Assembly: GCA_027347805.1 (NCBI GenBank)
Contig: DAIEQP010000195.1
Coordinates: 1 to 16,287 of the forward strand
Reading direction: 5' to 3'
Source: Ignavibacteria bacterium
Lineage (GTDB): Bacteria; Bacteroidota; Ignavibacteria; Ignavibacteriales; Melioribacteraceae
Length of the DNA: 16,287 nt
Below are positions 7,092 to 15,176 of the stretch, piece after piece. Position 1 is the first letter of the stretch; each line of letters starts with the position of its first letter. Below the pieces are notes generated by a model. That model did not search any database and was not told where the DNA came from. It saw only the letters and a list, made by a program, of their open reading frames with translations. Made by a program: the position numbers and the translations under genes.

Positions 7092-8215
7092 TTACTGAAC
7101 AAATCTCCAAGCGTCCTGAAAAACCTTGCGGTGATGTAACTCTTACTGAGAGAGATAAAAACGCATCTGTTCATATTTTATGTGATGGGGTGGGAAGCGG
7201 CATTAAAGCAAATATTGCTGCAACAATGAGTGTTGCGCGTCTGAAGGAATTATTGCAAAGCGGTTTCACACTTCGGCAGGCTTTTGCTAATGTTGTTCAT
7301 ACAATGGAAGATGCCCGTAAAAAAGATTTGCCATGTGCCTTCTTTACTATCGCAAGAGTTCTTTCAGACGGTGTTGCTGTTATTTTAAATTATGATATGC
7401 CGGAAGCGTTATTTGTTTCTAAACGATATTCAACACATTTAAAAAGTTCAACACAAACATTTAATGACGGTATTGTTCGTGAGACAAGCTGCACTTTAAA
7501 CAAAGGGGAAGGAATACTTCTTTTCAGTGATGGTATCACTCAAGCCGGAATGGGAAAGGGTTTGCCTTACGGATGGGGAATAGATGCAGTTAATAAATTT
7601 GTCAGTGAACAGCTTCGTAATGGCGCTGATTTAAAATCATTACCAAAACTTTTATTGAGCGAAGCAAAACGTAAATGGAAAAACCAGTGCGAAGATGATT
7701 TAACTGTCTCTCTTATTTATTGCAGAAAGGGAAGAGTGGTTAACATTTTTACAGGTCCGCCTGTCAATCCTGATGATGATGAAAGAATTGTAAAACAATT
7801 TTTAAGCAATGACGGTTTGAAGATTGTATGCGGTGCATCAACTGCAAAAATTGTTGCCCGTGTTATGAAGAAAGAATTGGATTTCGATCCTGCATTTAAA
7901 AGTACAATCGCGCCTCCAAATTATGAGATTGAAGGGCTCGATCTAGTAACAGAGGGAGCTGTAACTCTTAACCAGCTTTATAATGTCTGGGGAGAAGGAT
8001 TGGAAAAGCTGGAAAAGAATAGTCCTGTTACCGATTTGCATGCATTGTTAAATGTGGCAGATAAAATTAATCTTATAATTGGCAAGTCTCAAAATCCTGC
8101 GGGGGATGATATTAGTTTTAAACAAAGTGGAATACTTAAAAGAGAAAAAATCATTCCTCTCCTTGTTCAAAAATTTAGAGAAGATGGTAAGATTGTTTCG
8201 ATAGAAGAAGTTTAG
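7067..8215 (+). CDS. SpoIIE/PP2C-type serine phosphatase with extra C-terminal domain
   Basis: This 382-residue protein begins at GTG, 25 nt inside the upstream sensor gene, which indicates coupled translation. Residues 1-215 are a PP2C/SpoIIE phosphatase domain. Its metal-binding aspartates are in place: D40 (CDGVGSG), D155 (FSDGITQAG) and D210/D211 (EDDLTV). Residues about 220-382 form a second domain with motifs CGASTAKIVAR and EGLDLVTEGAVTL, for which I know no assigned function. Similar two-domain phosphatases sit beside PAS-hydrogenase genes in the hfs-type clusters of anaerobic Firmicutes. By position it is the likely output of the HydS-like sensor and would dephosphorylate an unknown Ser/Thr-phosphorylated partner such as an anti-sigma antagonist. 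No transmembrane segment is visible. Confidence 0.85.
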   Translation: MGYQYYEVITEQISKRPEKPCGDVTLTERDKNASVHILCDGVGSGIKANIAATMSVARLKELLQSGFTLRQAFANVVHTMEDARKKDLPCAFFTIARVLSDGVAVILNYDMPEALFVSKRYSTHLKSSTQTFNDGIVRETSCTLNKGEGILLFSDGITQAGMGKGLPYGWGIDAVNKFVSEQLRNGADLKSLPKLLLSEAKRKWKNQCEDDLTVSLIYCRKGRVVNIFTGPPVNPDDDERIVKQFLSNDGLKIVCGASTAKIVARVMKKELDFDPAFKSTIAPPNYEIEGLDLVTEGAVTLNQLYNVWGEGLEKLEKNSPVTDLHALLNVADKINLIIGKSQNPAGDDISFKQSGILKREKIIPLLVQKFREDGKIVSIEEV

Positions 8216-8369
8216 TTATCACTTAGCGCCTAAACTCCAATTCAGAAAATATGTTGTTAAAACTAATTTTTCTCTAAGAACTTATTCACTCCTTTATTCG
8301 TCCTAATTACTGAAACGACAAAATAATTTGCAAGTGTTAAAGAAAAATTGATTCAGTTAGGAGGACACC

Positions 8370-8789
8370 ATGAAAAACGCATTAATTCTTTACAATAGTA
8401 AAACAGGTACAACAAAAAACTATGCTGAGGAAATTGGCAGATTTTTTAAAATAAGAGATATTGCCGTTAATGTTGTTCCTATCGAAGATTATGATGAAAA
8501 AATGCTTGAAAATGTAGATTATCTTTTGCTTGGATGCTGGACAAGCGGATTAATGCTATTCTTTCAGCAGCCGGAAAAAAATTGGACTAATTTTGCATCT
8601 CGACTACCTTCTTTACATGGTATTAAAGTTGGATTTTTTACTACATATTCATTCCTTCCAGGAAGTATGTTTAGAAATATGGCAAAACAGTTAAAAGGAA
8701 AAATTGAAAAACATTCTGTTGAATTGAAATCGAAGGATGGACATTTTTCGTGGGATAACAGTGTTGCTCTTGCGCAATTTATAAGCTGA
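8370..8789 (+). CDS. Flavodoxin-like FMN protein
   Basis: The protein is 139 residues, typical of a short-chain flavodoxin, and is probably a cytoplasmic one- or two-electron carrier. The N-terminal strand and phosphate loop read LILYNSKTGTTKNYAEEIG (residues 5-23), the standard FMN-phosphate motif. LLLGCWTSG near residue 52 is the isoalloxazine-flanking loop with its tryptophan. GIKVGFFTTYS and the helical end complete the fold. AGGAGG at 8359-8364 with 5-nt spacing predicts strong translation. A terminator follows, and 154 nt separate it from the hydrogenase operon, so it is probably transcribed alone. Serving the hydrogenase in place of ferredoxin is a guess from position. It might instead be a flavodoxin-type regulator or reductase domain. 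Confidence 0.85.
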   Translation: MKNALILYNSKTGTTKNYAEEIGRFFKIRDIAVNVVPIEDYDEKMLENVDYLLLGCWTSGLMLFFQQPEKNWTNFASRLPSLHGIKVGFFTTYSFLPGSMFRNMAKQLKGKIEKHSVELKSKDGHFSWDNSVALAQFIS

Positions 8790-8798
8790 TATTATTAT

Positions 8799-8830
8799 GA
8801 ATGGAATTTTAATAAAATAAAATTCCATTC
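8799..8830 (+). terminator. Hairpin terminator after the flavodoxin gene
   Basis: A perfect 13-bp stem pairs 8799-8811 (gaatggaatttta) with 8818-8830, with a 6-nt loop, followed by cttttatt. The stem is AT-rich but long, starts 9 nt after the stop codon and has a short U-tract. It fits a rho-independent terminator. Its near symmetry may let it work in both directions. Confidence 0.75.
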
Positions 8831-8885
8831 CTTTTATTACTTCTACAAAGTAATTACAGATGTCTAAATAGTTTCACCCTCATTA

Positions 8886-8905
8886 TTGTATAAACTACCA
8901 TACAA
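8886..8905. promoter_or_regulatory. Inverted repeat TTGTAT-n8-ATACAA, operator candidate
   Basis: Perfect 6-bp arms with an 8-nt spacer lie 126 nt before the GH3 start. The size fits a dimeric regulator site for the glycosidase operon. TTGTAT also occurs at 101-106 before rex. A chance match in AT-rich DNA is possible. Confidence 0.3.
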
Positions 8906-8968
8906 AAAATTCCCTTGCTCTATCGAAATTATTAACTCTTAGGTTTTTGCGTTATATCTAAAGTTGTG

Positions 8969-8983
8969 TGTGAAATTAACACA
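8969..8983. promoter_or_regulatory. Imperfect palindrome TGTG-n7-CACA upstream of the GH3 gene
   Basis: TGTGAAATTAACACA lies 48 nt before the GH3 start and resembles half-sites of CRP- or Rex-type regulators. The spacing is 7 nt where those families use 8, so it is a weak candidate. Together with the rest of 8831-9031 it makes up the only visible upstream control region of the glycosidase operon. No convincing promoter elements were found there. Confidence 0.2.
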
Positions 8984-9031
8984 TTTCTTATTATTGAAAT
9001 GCCAAATAGTAAATTTATGTAGAGAGGCATC

Positions 9032-11197
9032 ATGAAAGGTTCGTTTATTAAAAGTATTAAGGTATTAACAATTTTTTTGATTGGAGTAATTATGAATAAT
9101 GAACAAGCGAATGCACAGGATTATGTTTTCAAAAAATTTAAACCGCCGGTAGATTATAAAACTGCAGTTAAACGAGCATCGGAAATTTTATCGAAGATGA
9201 CCCTTGAAGAAAAGATTTCACTTATTGGAGGGGAAAGATCATTCTATATAAAAGGTTTTGATAAATATAAAATCCCGGAATTGTATTTATCAGATGCAAC
9301 ACAAGGTGTGCATATAAGAAAAGAAATAAATACAGGTTTGCCAAAATCTACTGCCATGCCTTGCCCAAGCGCGCTGACAGCAACATGGAATATTAAACTT
9401 GCACATGATTATGCAAAAGCAGTTGGAGAAGAGTGCCGTGCAGGGGGAATTGCTGTGCTGCTTGGTCCCGGAATGAACATTTATCGTATATCTCAGAATG
9501 GAAGAAATTTTGAATACTTTGGAGAAGACCCGTTTCTTGCCTCACGCGTGATAGAGAATTATGTTGTGGGAATGCAGAGCACGGGAACAATGGCAACGCT
9601 AAAACATTTTCTTTTAAACAATACTGAATATTACCGCCGCAAAAGTAATTCAATAGTTGATGAACGAACAATTCATGAAATTTATACCCCAGCATTTAAA
9701 GCCGGTATCGATGCCGGTGCAATGTGTGTAATGACATCTTACAATCAGATTAATGGTGAATGGGCTGCGGAAAGCAAATATGTTATCACAGATTTATTAA
9801 GAAAATATCTTGGCTTCAGAGGATTGGTTATGTCCGATTGGTGGTCAACATGGGATCCTGAAAAGTCAATTAAATCTGGTCTCGATCTTGAAATGCCTGG
9901 TGAACCTGGTAATCATAAAGATTTATTTGAAAAAATTGGCGACATCTTTGTTAAGAAAAATGCAGCTAGACTTATCAAAGAAGGTAAAGTAAGCGAGAAC
10001 GATATAAACCGTATGGCTAAAAATATTATACGTACAAGTATTGAAATGGGAATTTATGATCGAACGGTTAAAGATGAATCTTATTTAAATAAATTTTCCG
10101 ATCATGAAAGCGTTGCACTAAACACTGCAAGAGAAGCAATTGTTCTTTTAAGAAACGAAAATAATATTCTGCCTATTCAGCCTGATGGGAAAAAGAAAAT
10201 TCTTCTAACAGGTGAGTTCACTGAAACTATTGCCCAGGGCGGTGGAAGTGCTAAAGTTGATGGATATAATTTTGTCACTATGTCTGACGCTTTTAAAAAT
10301 ATTTACGGCACTCAGGTAGATTATGTTAAAAATCCAACAGAAGAACAATTGAAAAAAGCGGATGTAGTTTTGTTAAGCATTGGAACACTCGACAGCGAAG
10401 GTCATGATAAAGATTTTAACCTCCCAAATGAAACAGAAGAATTAGTTCTAACTACAGCTGCTAAAAACAAAAATGTAGTTGTAGTTGTAAGCACAGGCGG
10501 AGGTGTTAAAATGACTAACTGGAATAATAAAGTAGCAGGAATTTTATATGCCTGGTATGCAGGGCAAAATGGTAATACTGCTCTTGCTGAAATTGTATCA
10601 GGTAAAGTTAATCCATCAGGTAAACTTCCAATTACAATTGAAAAGAAATTTGAAGATTCACCTGGTGCAGATTACGTTCCAGCAGGAGAAAAGATTTATT
10701 CAAACTGGGTTGATGATATGCAGCCTGATATTCCGATAAGAAATGTAAAATATAATGAGGGAATTTTAGTCGGATACCGCTGGTATGATACAAAAAACAT
10801 TGAACCTCTTTATCATTTTGGCTTTGGACTTTCATACACAAAATTTGAATACAGCAATTTGAAAGTTGACACTAAAACTTTTAAAAAAGGTGAGAAACTG
10901 AATGTAACATTCGATGTTAAAAATGCTGGCAGTTCGTCCGGTAAAGAAATTGCCCAATTATATATTAAAGATGTTGAATCATCAGTTCACCGTCCAGAAA
11001 AAGAATTAAAAGGATTCACTAAAATTTCTTTAGAACCGGGAGAAACAAAAACAATTAAGATGAAACTTAGCGGGAATGACTTTTCATTTTGGGATGTTAA
11101 AAAAAAGGAGTGGAAGATTGAGCCCGGTAATTTTGTGATTATGGTTGGAAGTTCTTCAAATGATATTCGTTCATCAATTATTATTGAAGCAAAATAA
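9032..11197 (+). CDS. Secreted GH3 beta-glycosidase (beta-glucosidase-like)
   Basis: This 721-residue enzyme probably removes terminal beta-linked glucose (or a related sugar) from oligosaccharides in the periplasm. A Sec signal peptide covers residues 1-28, with cleavage after ANA. The GH3 barrel (about 50-330) contains the nucleophile D269 in VMSDWW and the substrate-binding motif KHFLLNNTE near 192-200. The second alpha/beta domain (about 370-590) has SEGHDKD, whose E456 is the probable acid/base. A fibronectin III-like domain (about 640-710) closes the protein, as in BglX-type enzymes. GAGG at 9024-9027 precedes the ATG by 4 nt. The GH95 gene begins 17 nt downstream, so the two are probably co-transcribed. 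Exact sugar specificity cannot be read from the sequence. Confidence 0.92.
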   Translation: MKGSFIKSIKVLTIFLIGVIMNNEQANAQDYVFKKFKPPVDYKTAVKRASEILSKMTLEEKISLIGGERSFYIKGFDKYKIPELYLSDATQGVHIRKEINTGLPKSTAMPCPSALTATWNIKLAHDYAKAVGEECRAGGIAVLLGPGMNIYRISQNGRNFEYFGEDPFLASRVIENYVVGMQSTGTMATLKHFLLNNTEYYRRKSNSIVDERTIHEIYTPAFKAGIDAGAMCVMTSYNQINGEWAAESKYVITDLLRKYLGFRGLVMSDWWSTWDPEKSIKSGLDLEMPGEPGNHKDLFEKIGDIFVKKNAARLIKEGKVSENDINRMAKNIIRTSIEMGIYDRTVKDESYLNKFSDHESVALNTAREAIVLLRNENNILPIQPDGKKKILLTGEFTETIAQGGGSAKVDGYNFVTMSDAFKNIYGTQVDYVKNPTEEQLKKADVVLLSIGTLDSEGHDKDFNLPNETEELVLTTAAKNKNVVVVVSTGGGVKMTNWNNKVAGILYAWYAGQNGNTALAEIVSGKVNPSGKLPITIEKKFEDSPGADYVPAGEKIYSNWVDDMQPDIPIRNVKYNEGILVGYRWYDTKNIEPLYHFGFGLSYTKFEYSNLKVDTKTFKKGEKLNVTFDVKNAGSSSGKEIAQLYIKDVESSVHRPEKELKGFTKISLEPGETKTIKMKLSGNDFSFWDVKKKEWKIEPGNFVIMVGSSSNDIRSSIIIEAK

Positions 11198-11214
11198 AAT
11201 TCAGGAAAAATAAA

Positions 11215-13695
11215 ATGAAGACTAAATCATTATTTAAAATAATTTTTTCGCTAATGATTGCTCAAACAATATTAACAGGGTTTGTTTTACCGCAATCAAA
11301 TTCACTGCTGAAATTATGGTATAATAAACCTGCTAAAATTTGGAATGAAGCGTTACCTGTTGGCAACGGAAGATTAGGAGCAATGATTTTCGGAGTACCT
11401 GAACAGGAAAAAATTCAATTGAACGAAGGTACTGTTTGGGCTGGAGGGCCAAATAGGAATGATAATCCTAAAGCAAAAAATTCTTTGGCATTAATTCGTA
11501 AATTAATTTTCGATGGAAAGTATCAGGAAGCTCAGGATCTTGCTCAGAGTGATTTCATTTCTAATAAGAATTCTGGGATGCCGTATCAAACAGTTGGAAA
11601 TCTGGTCCTGACTTTTCCCGGACATGAAACTTATTCTGATTATTACAGAGAATTAAATTTAGAAGATGCTGTCGCAACTACAACTTATAAAGCCAATGGA
11701 ACAACTTTTAAGAGAAAAATTATTTCTTCATTTCCCGACCAGGTTATTATAATACATTTATCGGCAGACCAAAAAGAAAAAATAAAGTTTATTGCAGCTT
11801 TTGAATCACCACATATAAAACAAAACATCAAAGTTGAAAATGATGAGCTGATACTTTCCGGTATTACTTCAGATTTCGAAGGTGTGCCGGGACAGATCAA
11901 ATTCACTGCACATGTAAAAATAAAAACTGAAGGCGGCAAAATCATAAATGATGGAAATACATTAATTGTTGGTCATGCTAATTCCGCTACAATTTATATA
12001 TCTATTGCAACAAATTTTGTTGATTATAAGAATGTAAATGCCAATGAGCAAAAACGTGCATCAGATTATCTCAAGAAAGCTGTAAAGAAAGACTATCAAA
12101 CTGCTTTCAAAAATAATTCCGCTATATATCAAAAATATTTTAACAGAGTTAAACTTGATCTAGGCGAAACAGAGTCGGTTAAAAAAGCAACTGATCAGCG
12201 TATAAAAGATTTTTCTGTTTCGAATGACCCCCAGTTGGTATCTCTCTATTTTCAATTTGGCCGTTATCTGTTAATATCATGTTCACAGCCAGGCGGACAG
12301 CCGGCAACATTACAGGGTTTATGGAATAATAGTTTAACGCCGCCATGGGACAGCAAATACACAATTAACATTAACACTGAAATGAATTACTGGCCAAGCG
12401 AGTCAACTAACTTAACTGAAACTAATGAACCGCTTATTCAAATGATAAAAGAATTATCAGTGACCGGCAGACAAACAGCTAAAGATATGTATGATGCTGA
12501 TGGCTGGGTTGCTCATCATAATACAGATAGCTGGAGAATCTGCGGACCTGTTGATGGTGCTTATTGGGGAATGTGGACAATGGGAGGTGCATGGCTTTCA
12601 CAACATCTCTGGGAAAAATATCTTTTTAATGGTGATAAAAAATATCTTAGTTCAGTTTACCCTGCATTAAAAGGTGCTGCAAAATTTTTCTCCGATTTTT
12701 TAACCGAGGAACCAGAACATAAGTGGCTTGTTGTTGCTCCATCAATTTCTCCAGAAAATTCTCCTGCAGACCACAAAAAGTATTCCATTGCAGCAGGCAC
12801 TACAATGGACAACCAATTGGTATTTGATCTGTTTACCAAAACTATTAAAGCAGCAGAGATTTTAAAGTTGGACAAAAGTTTTGCAGATGAACTAAAAGAA
12901 AAACTTCACAAACTTCCTCCTATGCAGATTGGTCAATACGGCCAATTACAAGAATGGCTGAAAGATTGGGATGATCCTAGTGATAAACACCGGCATGTTT
13001 CTCATTTGTACGGATTGCATCCAAGCAATCAAATCTCACCAATTAGAAATCCTGAATTAGCTGATGCAGCAAGAACAACATTGATTCAGCGAGGCGATGA
13101 ATCAACAGGGTGGTCGATGGGCTGGAAAGTAAATTTGTGGGCGAAACTTTTGGATGGAAATCATGCATTAAAATTAATTAAGGATCAATTACGCTTAGTT
13201 GAAGGAGAAGGAAGAAGAGAGGGGGGCGGAACTTACGCAAACATGTTTGATGCACATCCGCCATTTCAAATTGATGGTAATTTCGGATGCACTTCAGGTA
13301 TTGCCGAAATGCTGATGCAAAGCCATGATGGATTTATAAATATTTTGCCTGCTACTCCTGATGATTGGAAGACTGGGAGCGTTTCAGGACTGAGAACAAG
13401 AGGTGGCTTTATAATCGATATTGATTGGAAAAATGGAGAAGTCACAAAACTCAAAATCAAATCAATTCTTGGGGGAAACTGCAGGGTGGGATCTTTTACT
13501 AAATTGATTTCAACAAATAAAGCTGTTCTTAAAGCGGCAGATGGAAAAAATATAAATCCGTTTTTTGAAGTCCCTGAAATTAAGACTCCGATTATTTCTG
13601 CTAATGCAAAGTTGCATCCATTTAATTTGAAGGAGAGATTTATTTTTGATTTTAAAACTGAAGCAGGTAAAGAATATTCATTTATAAAAAATTAG
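11215..13695 (+). CDS. Secreted GH95 alpha-L-fucosidase-type glycosidase
   Basis: The 826-residue enzyme matches the GH95 family, inverting alpha-1,2-L-fucosidases (some members act on alpha-L-galactose). A hydrophobic N-terminus (residues 1 to about 27) indicates export. The N-terminal beta-sandwich starts with LWYNKPAKIWNEALPVGNGR. The (alpha/alpha)6 domain carries the family residues: N385 and N387 (TININTEMNYW), a proposed acid E514 (SISPENSP) and D687 (QIDGNFG). These correspond to the Asn pair, Glu and Asp described for bifidobacterial AfcA. A C-terminal beta domain follows. With the preceding GH3 enzyme it would strip fucose and then beta-glucose, for example from fucosylated xyloglucan or animal-type glycans. 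The start has only a weak Shine-Dalgarno (caggaa). Confidence 0.92.
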   Translation: MKTKSLFKIIFSLMIAQTILTGFVLPQSNSLLKLWYNKPAKIWNEALPVGNGRLGAMIFGVPEQEKIQLNEGTVWAGGPNRNDNPKAKNSLALIRKLIFDGKYQEAQDLAQSDFISNKNSGMPYQTVGNLVLTFPGHETYSDYYRELNLEDAVATTTYKANGTTFKRKIISSFPDQVIIIHLSADQKEKIKFIAAFESPHIKQNIKVENDELILSGITSDFEGVPGQIKFTAHVKIKTEGGKIINDGNTLIVGHANSATIYISIATNFVDYKNVNANEQKRASDYLKKAVKKDYQTAFKNNSAIYQKYFNRVKLDLGETESVKKATDQRIKDFSVSNDPQLVSLYFQFGRYLLISCSQPGGQPATLQGLWNNSLTPPWDSKYTININTEMNYWPSESTNLTETNEPLIQMIKELSVTGRQTAKDMYDADGWVAHHNTDSWRICGPVDGAYWGMWTMGGAWLSQHLWEKYLFNGDKKYLSSVYPALKGAAKFFSDFLTEEPEHKWLVVAPSISPENSPADHKKYSIAAGTTMDNQLVFDLFTKTIKAAEILKLDKSFADELKEKLHKLPPMQIGQYGQLQEWLKDWDDPSDKHRHVSHLYGLHPSNQISPIRNPELADAARTTLIQRGDESTGWSMGWKVNLWAKLLDGNHALKLIKDQLRLVEGEGRREGGGTYANMFDAHPPFQIDGNFGCTSGIAEMLMQSHDGFINILPATPDDWKTGSVSGLRTRGGFIIDIDWKNGEVTKLKIKSILGGNCRVGSFTKLISTNKAVLKAADGKNINPFFEVPEIKTPIISANAKLHPFNLKERFIFDFKTEAGKEYSFIKN

Positions 13696-13704
13696 GTTGA
13701 ATAA

Positions 13705-14652
13705 ATGCAGACAAGGCAATTAGGGAAAAACGGACCTCAATTATCAGCCATTGGTTTTGGTGCCTGGGCTATAGGAGGCCCTTGGCAATTTGGCTGGGGT
13801 AAGGTTGACGACAGCGAATCTGTAAATGCAATTCATGCTGCTATTGATAATGGTATTAATTGGATTGACACGGCTGCAGTTTACGGTTTTGGTCATTCAG
13901 AAGAAGTTGTAGGTAAAGCATTAAAAGGTATGAAAGAAAAAGTTTTTGTTGCAACGAAATGCGGTCTCGTAAATGATGGCAGGGGCAGCGTTATTAATAA
14001 TCTTCAGCCGGAAAGTATCAGAAAAGAAATTGAAGCGAGTTTAAGAAGGCTTGGAACAGATTGTATTGATCTTTACCAGATTCATAAACCTGATCCGAAT
14101 GTGCCGATTGAAATCAGCTGGGAAGTAATGCTTAGATTGAAAGAAGAGGGAAAAGTAAAATATATTGGAGTTAGTAATTATGACTCATTCATGATGGGGA
14201 AATGCATTGAAACCGCTCATGTTCAATCTCTACAACCTCCGTATAGTTTAATTAAACGTGAAGTGGATGAAAATATTTTACCTTATTGTGCAAAGAATGA
14301 AATTGGTGTTGTAGTTTATAGTCCAATGCAGGCTGGATTGCTTTCAGGAACATTTGACATGCAAAAAGTAGCTGAGGATGATTGGAGAAGAAATAATCCA
14401 TACTTTTCCGAGCCAAAATTATCTTCAGCTTTGTCTCTTGTAGAAAAATTTATACCGATCGCAGCAAAGCAGAATAAGACAGTTGGACAATTAGCAATAG
14501 CATGGACTTTGAAAAATCCTGCTGTAACTTCTGCAATTGTAGGCGCAAGAAATGCTGAACAAGTAAAGCAAAATGTTGATGCTTCAAACTATATTATGAG
14601 CGATGATGAATATTTACATGTTATAAATCTAGCAAAGGAATTTGGTCTTTAA
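13705..14652 (+). CDS. Aldo/keto reductase
   Basis: This is a 315-residue NAD(P)H-dependent AKR with no export signal. The catalytic tetrad is complete: D55 and Y60 (WIDTAAVYGFG), K85 (ATKCG) and H127 (YQIHKPD). Cofactor-binding motifs VYSPMQAGLLSG and SAIVGARNAEQVKQN lie in the C-terminal third. The subgroup looks like bacterial AKRs for sugars and general aldehydes. It starts 9 nt after the GH95 stop, so it should be the third gene of that operon. It may oxidise or reduce the released sugar (an L-fucose/aldose dehydrogenase role would fit), but substrate assignment is inference. No terminator is visible between its stop and the tRNA gene. Confidence 0.9.
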   Translation: MQTRQLGKNGPQLSAIGFGAWAIGGPWQFGWGKVDDSESVNAIHAAIDNGINWIDTAAVYGFGHSEEVVGKALKGMKEKVFVATKCGLVNDGRGSVINNLQPESIRKEIEASLRRLGTDCIDLYQIHKPDPNVPIEISWEVMLRLKEEGKVKYIGVSNYDSFMMGKCIETAHVQSLQPPYSLIKREVDENILPYCAKNEIGVVVYSPMQAGLLSGTFDMQKVAEDDWRRNNPYFSEPKLSSALSLVEKFIPIAAKQNKTVGQLAIAWTLKNPAVTSAIVGARNAEQVKQNVDASNYIMSDDEYLHVINLAKEFGL

Positions 14653-14699
14653 GATTTGAAATTATAATTGTTCTCTGTAATTTTCTGACAAGTTTTAAC

Positions 14700-14773
14700 G
14701 GCACGTTCGTCTAGTGGTCCAGGACGCCGCCCTCTCAAGGCGGAGATCACGGGTTCGACCCCCGTACGTGCTA
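14700..14773 (+). tRNA. tRNA-Glu (anticodon CUC)
   Basis: A full cloverleaf folds. The acceptor stem pairs 14700-14706 with 14766-14772; its first pair is G-U and the other six are Watson-Crick. The D arm (gtct...aggac) matches the bacterial tRNA-Glu pattern. The anticodon stem ccgcc/ggcgg encloses ctCTCaa, giving anticodon CUC at 14734-14736. The T arm is acggg-ttcgacc-cccgt. The discriminator is A, and CCA is not encoded. It reads GAG codons, while most bacteria rely mainly on tRNA-Glu(UUC). Confidence 0.95.
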
Positions 14774-14811
14774 CTTCTTTTAATTAAAAGCAACAAATTC
14801 TGAATCAGTTA

Positions 14812-14839
14812 GAGGGAAATTATTTGTTTCCCTTTTTTG
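14812..14839 (+). terminator. Rho-independent terminator after tRNA-Glu
   Basis: GGGAAA at 14814-14819 pairs with TTTCCC at 14827-14832 around a 7-nt loop, followed by six T residues. It ends the tRNA transcript and lies 11 nt before the next start codon, so the downstream gene needs its own promoter or read-through. Confidence 0.85.
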
Positions 14840-14849
14840 TTTAGTTAGT

Positions 14850-15176
14850 ATGGCAAGATTTACCAAACATATTTTTATTTGTGAAAACAAAAGAGAAGAG
14901 GGACATCCGCGTGGATGCTGCCATAGCAAAGGTTCCTCTGAAATTCGCGAGCAATTTAAAAAGAGAATTAAAGAACTTGGATTGAACTCGACTATGCGGG
15001 CAAACTCATCCGGATGCCTTGATGCCTGCGAGCACGGGCCAATTATTGTCGTTTATCCTGAACAGGTTTTGTACGGCGGAGTAAAATTTGAAGATGTTGA
15101 AGAAATCATACAGCAGCATTTGATCAATAATATTCCTGTTGAAAGACTACTGATAAAAGATAAAAAGTTTCTGTGA
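14850..15176 (+). CDS. Small thioredoxin-fold [2Fe-2S] ferredoxin
   Basis: The 108-residue protein has the four-cysteine pattern of thioredoxin-like ferredoxins: C11, C23 (or adjacent C24), C56 and C60, with the motifs FICENKREEGHPRGCC and SSGCLDACEHGP. VVYPEQVLYGGV is the conserved strand pair after the cluster. It is a soluble electron carrier of unknown partner, related in fold to the cluster domains of HydC, HydB and HydA. Its TGA overlaps the nth ATG by one base (TGATG), which suggests coupled expression. The terminator just upstream leaves little room for a promoter. Confidence 0.88.
   Translation: MARFTKHIFICENKREEGHPRGCCHSKGSSEIREQFKKRIKELGLNSTMRANSSGCLDACEHGPIIVVYPEQVLYGGVKFEDVEEIIQQHLINNIPVERLLIKDKKFL

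Noticed and set aside
8216..8369. Terminator or promoter between the phosphatase and flavodoxin genes
   Set aside because: Only a 4-bp stem (ttag-cgc-ctaa) is visible, and no convincing -10/-35 or TAnnTTTG-type element was found. Nothing is called in this 154-nt gap.
8836..8854. Small hairpin ATTACTT-n5-AAGTAAT after the flavodoxin terminator
   Set aside because: It is short, AT-rich, without a U-tract, and directly after a better terminator. It is probably incidental.
15173..15175. GTG start for nth at 15173
   Set aside because: The adjacent ATG at 15176 gives the common TGATG stop-start overlap and normal N-terminal length.
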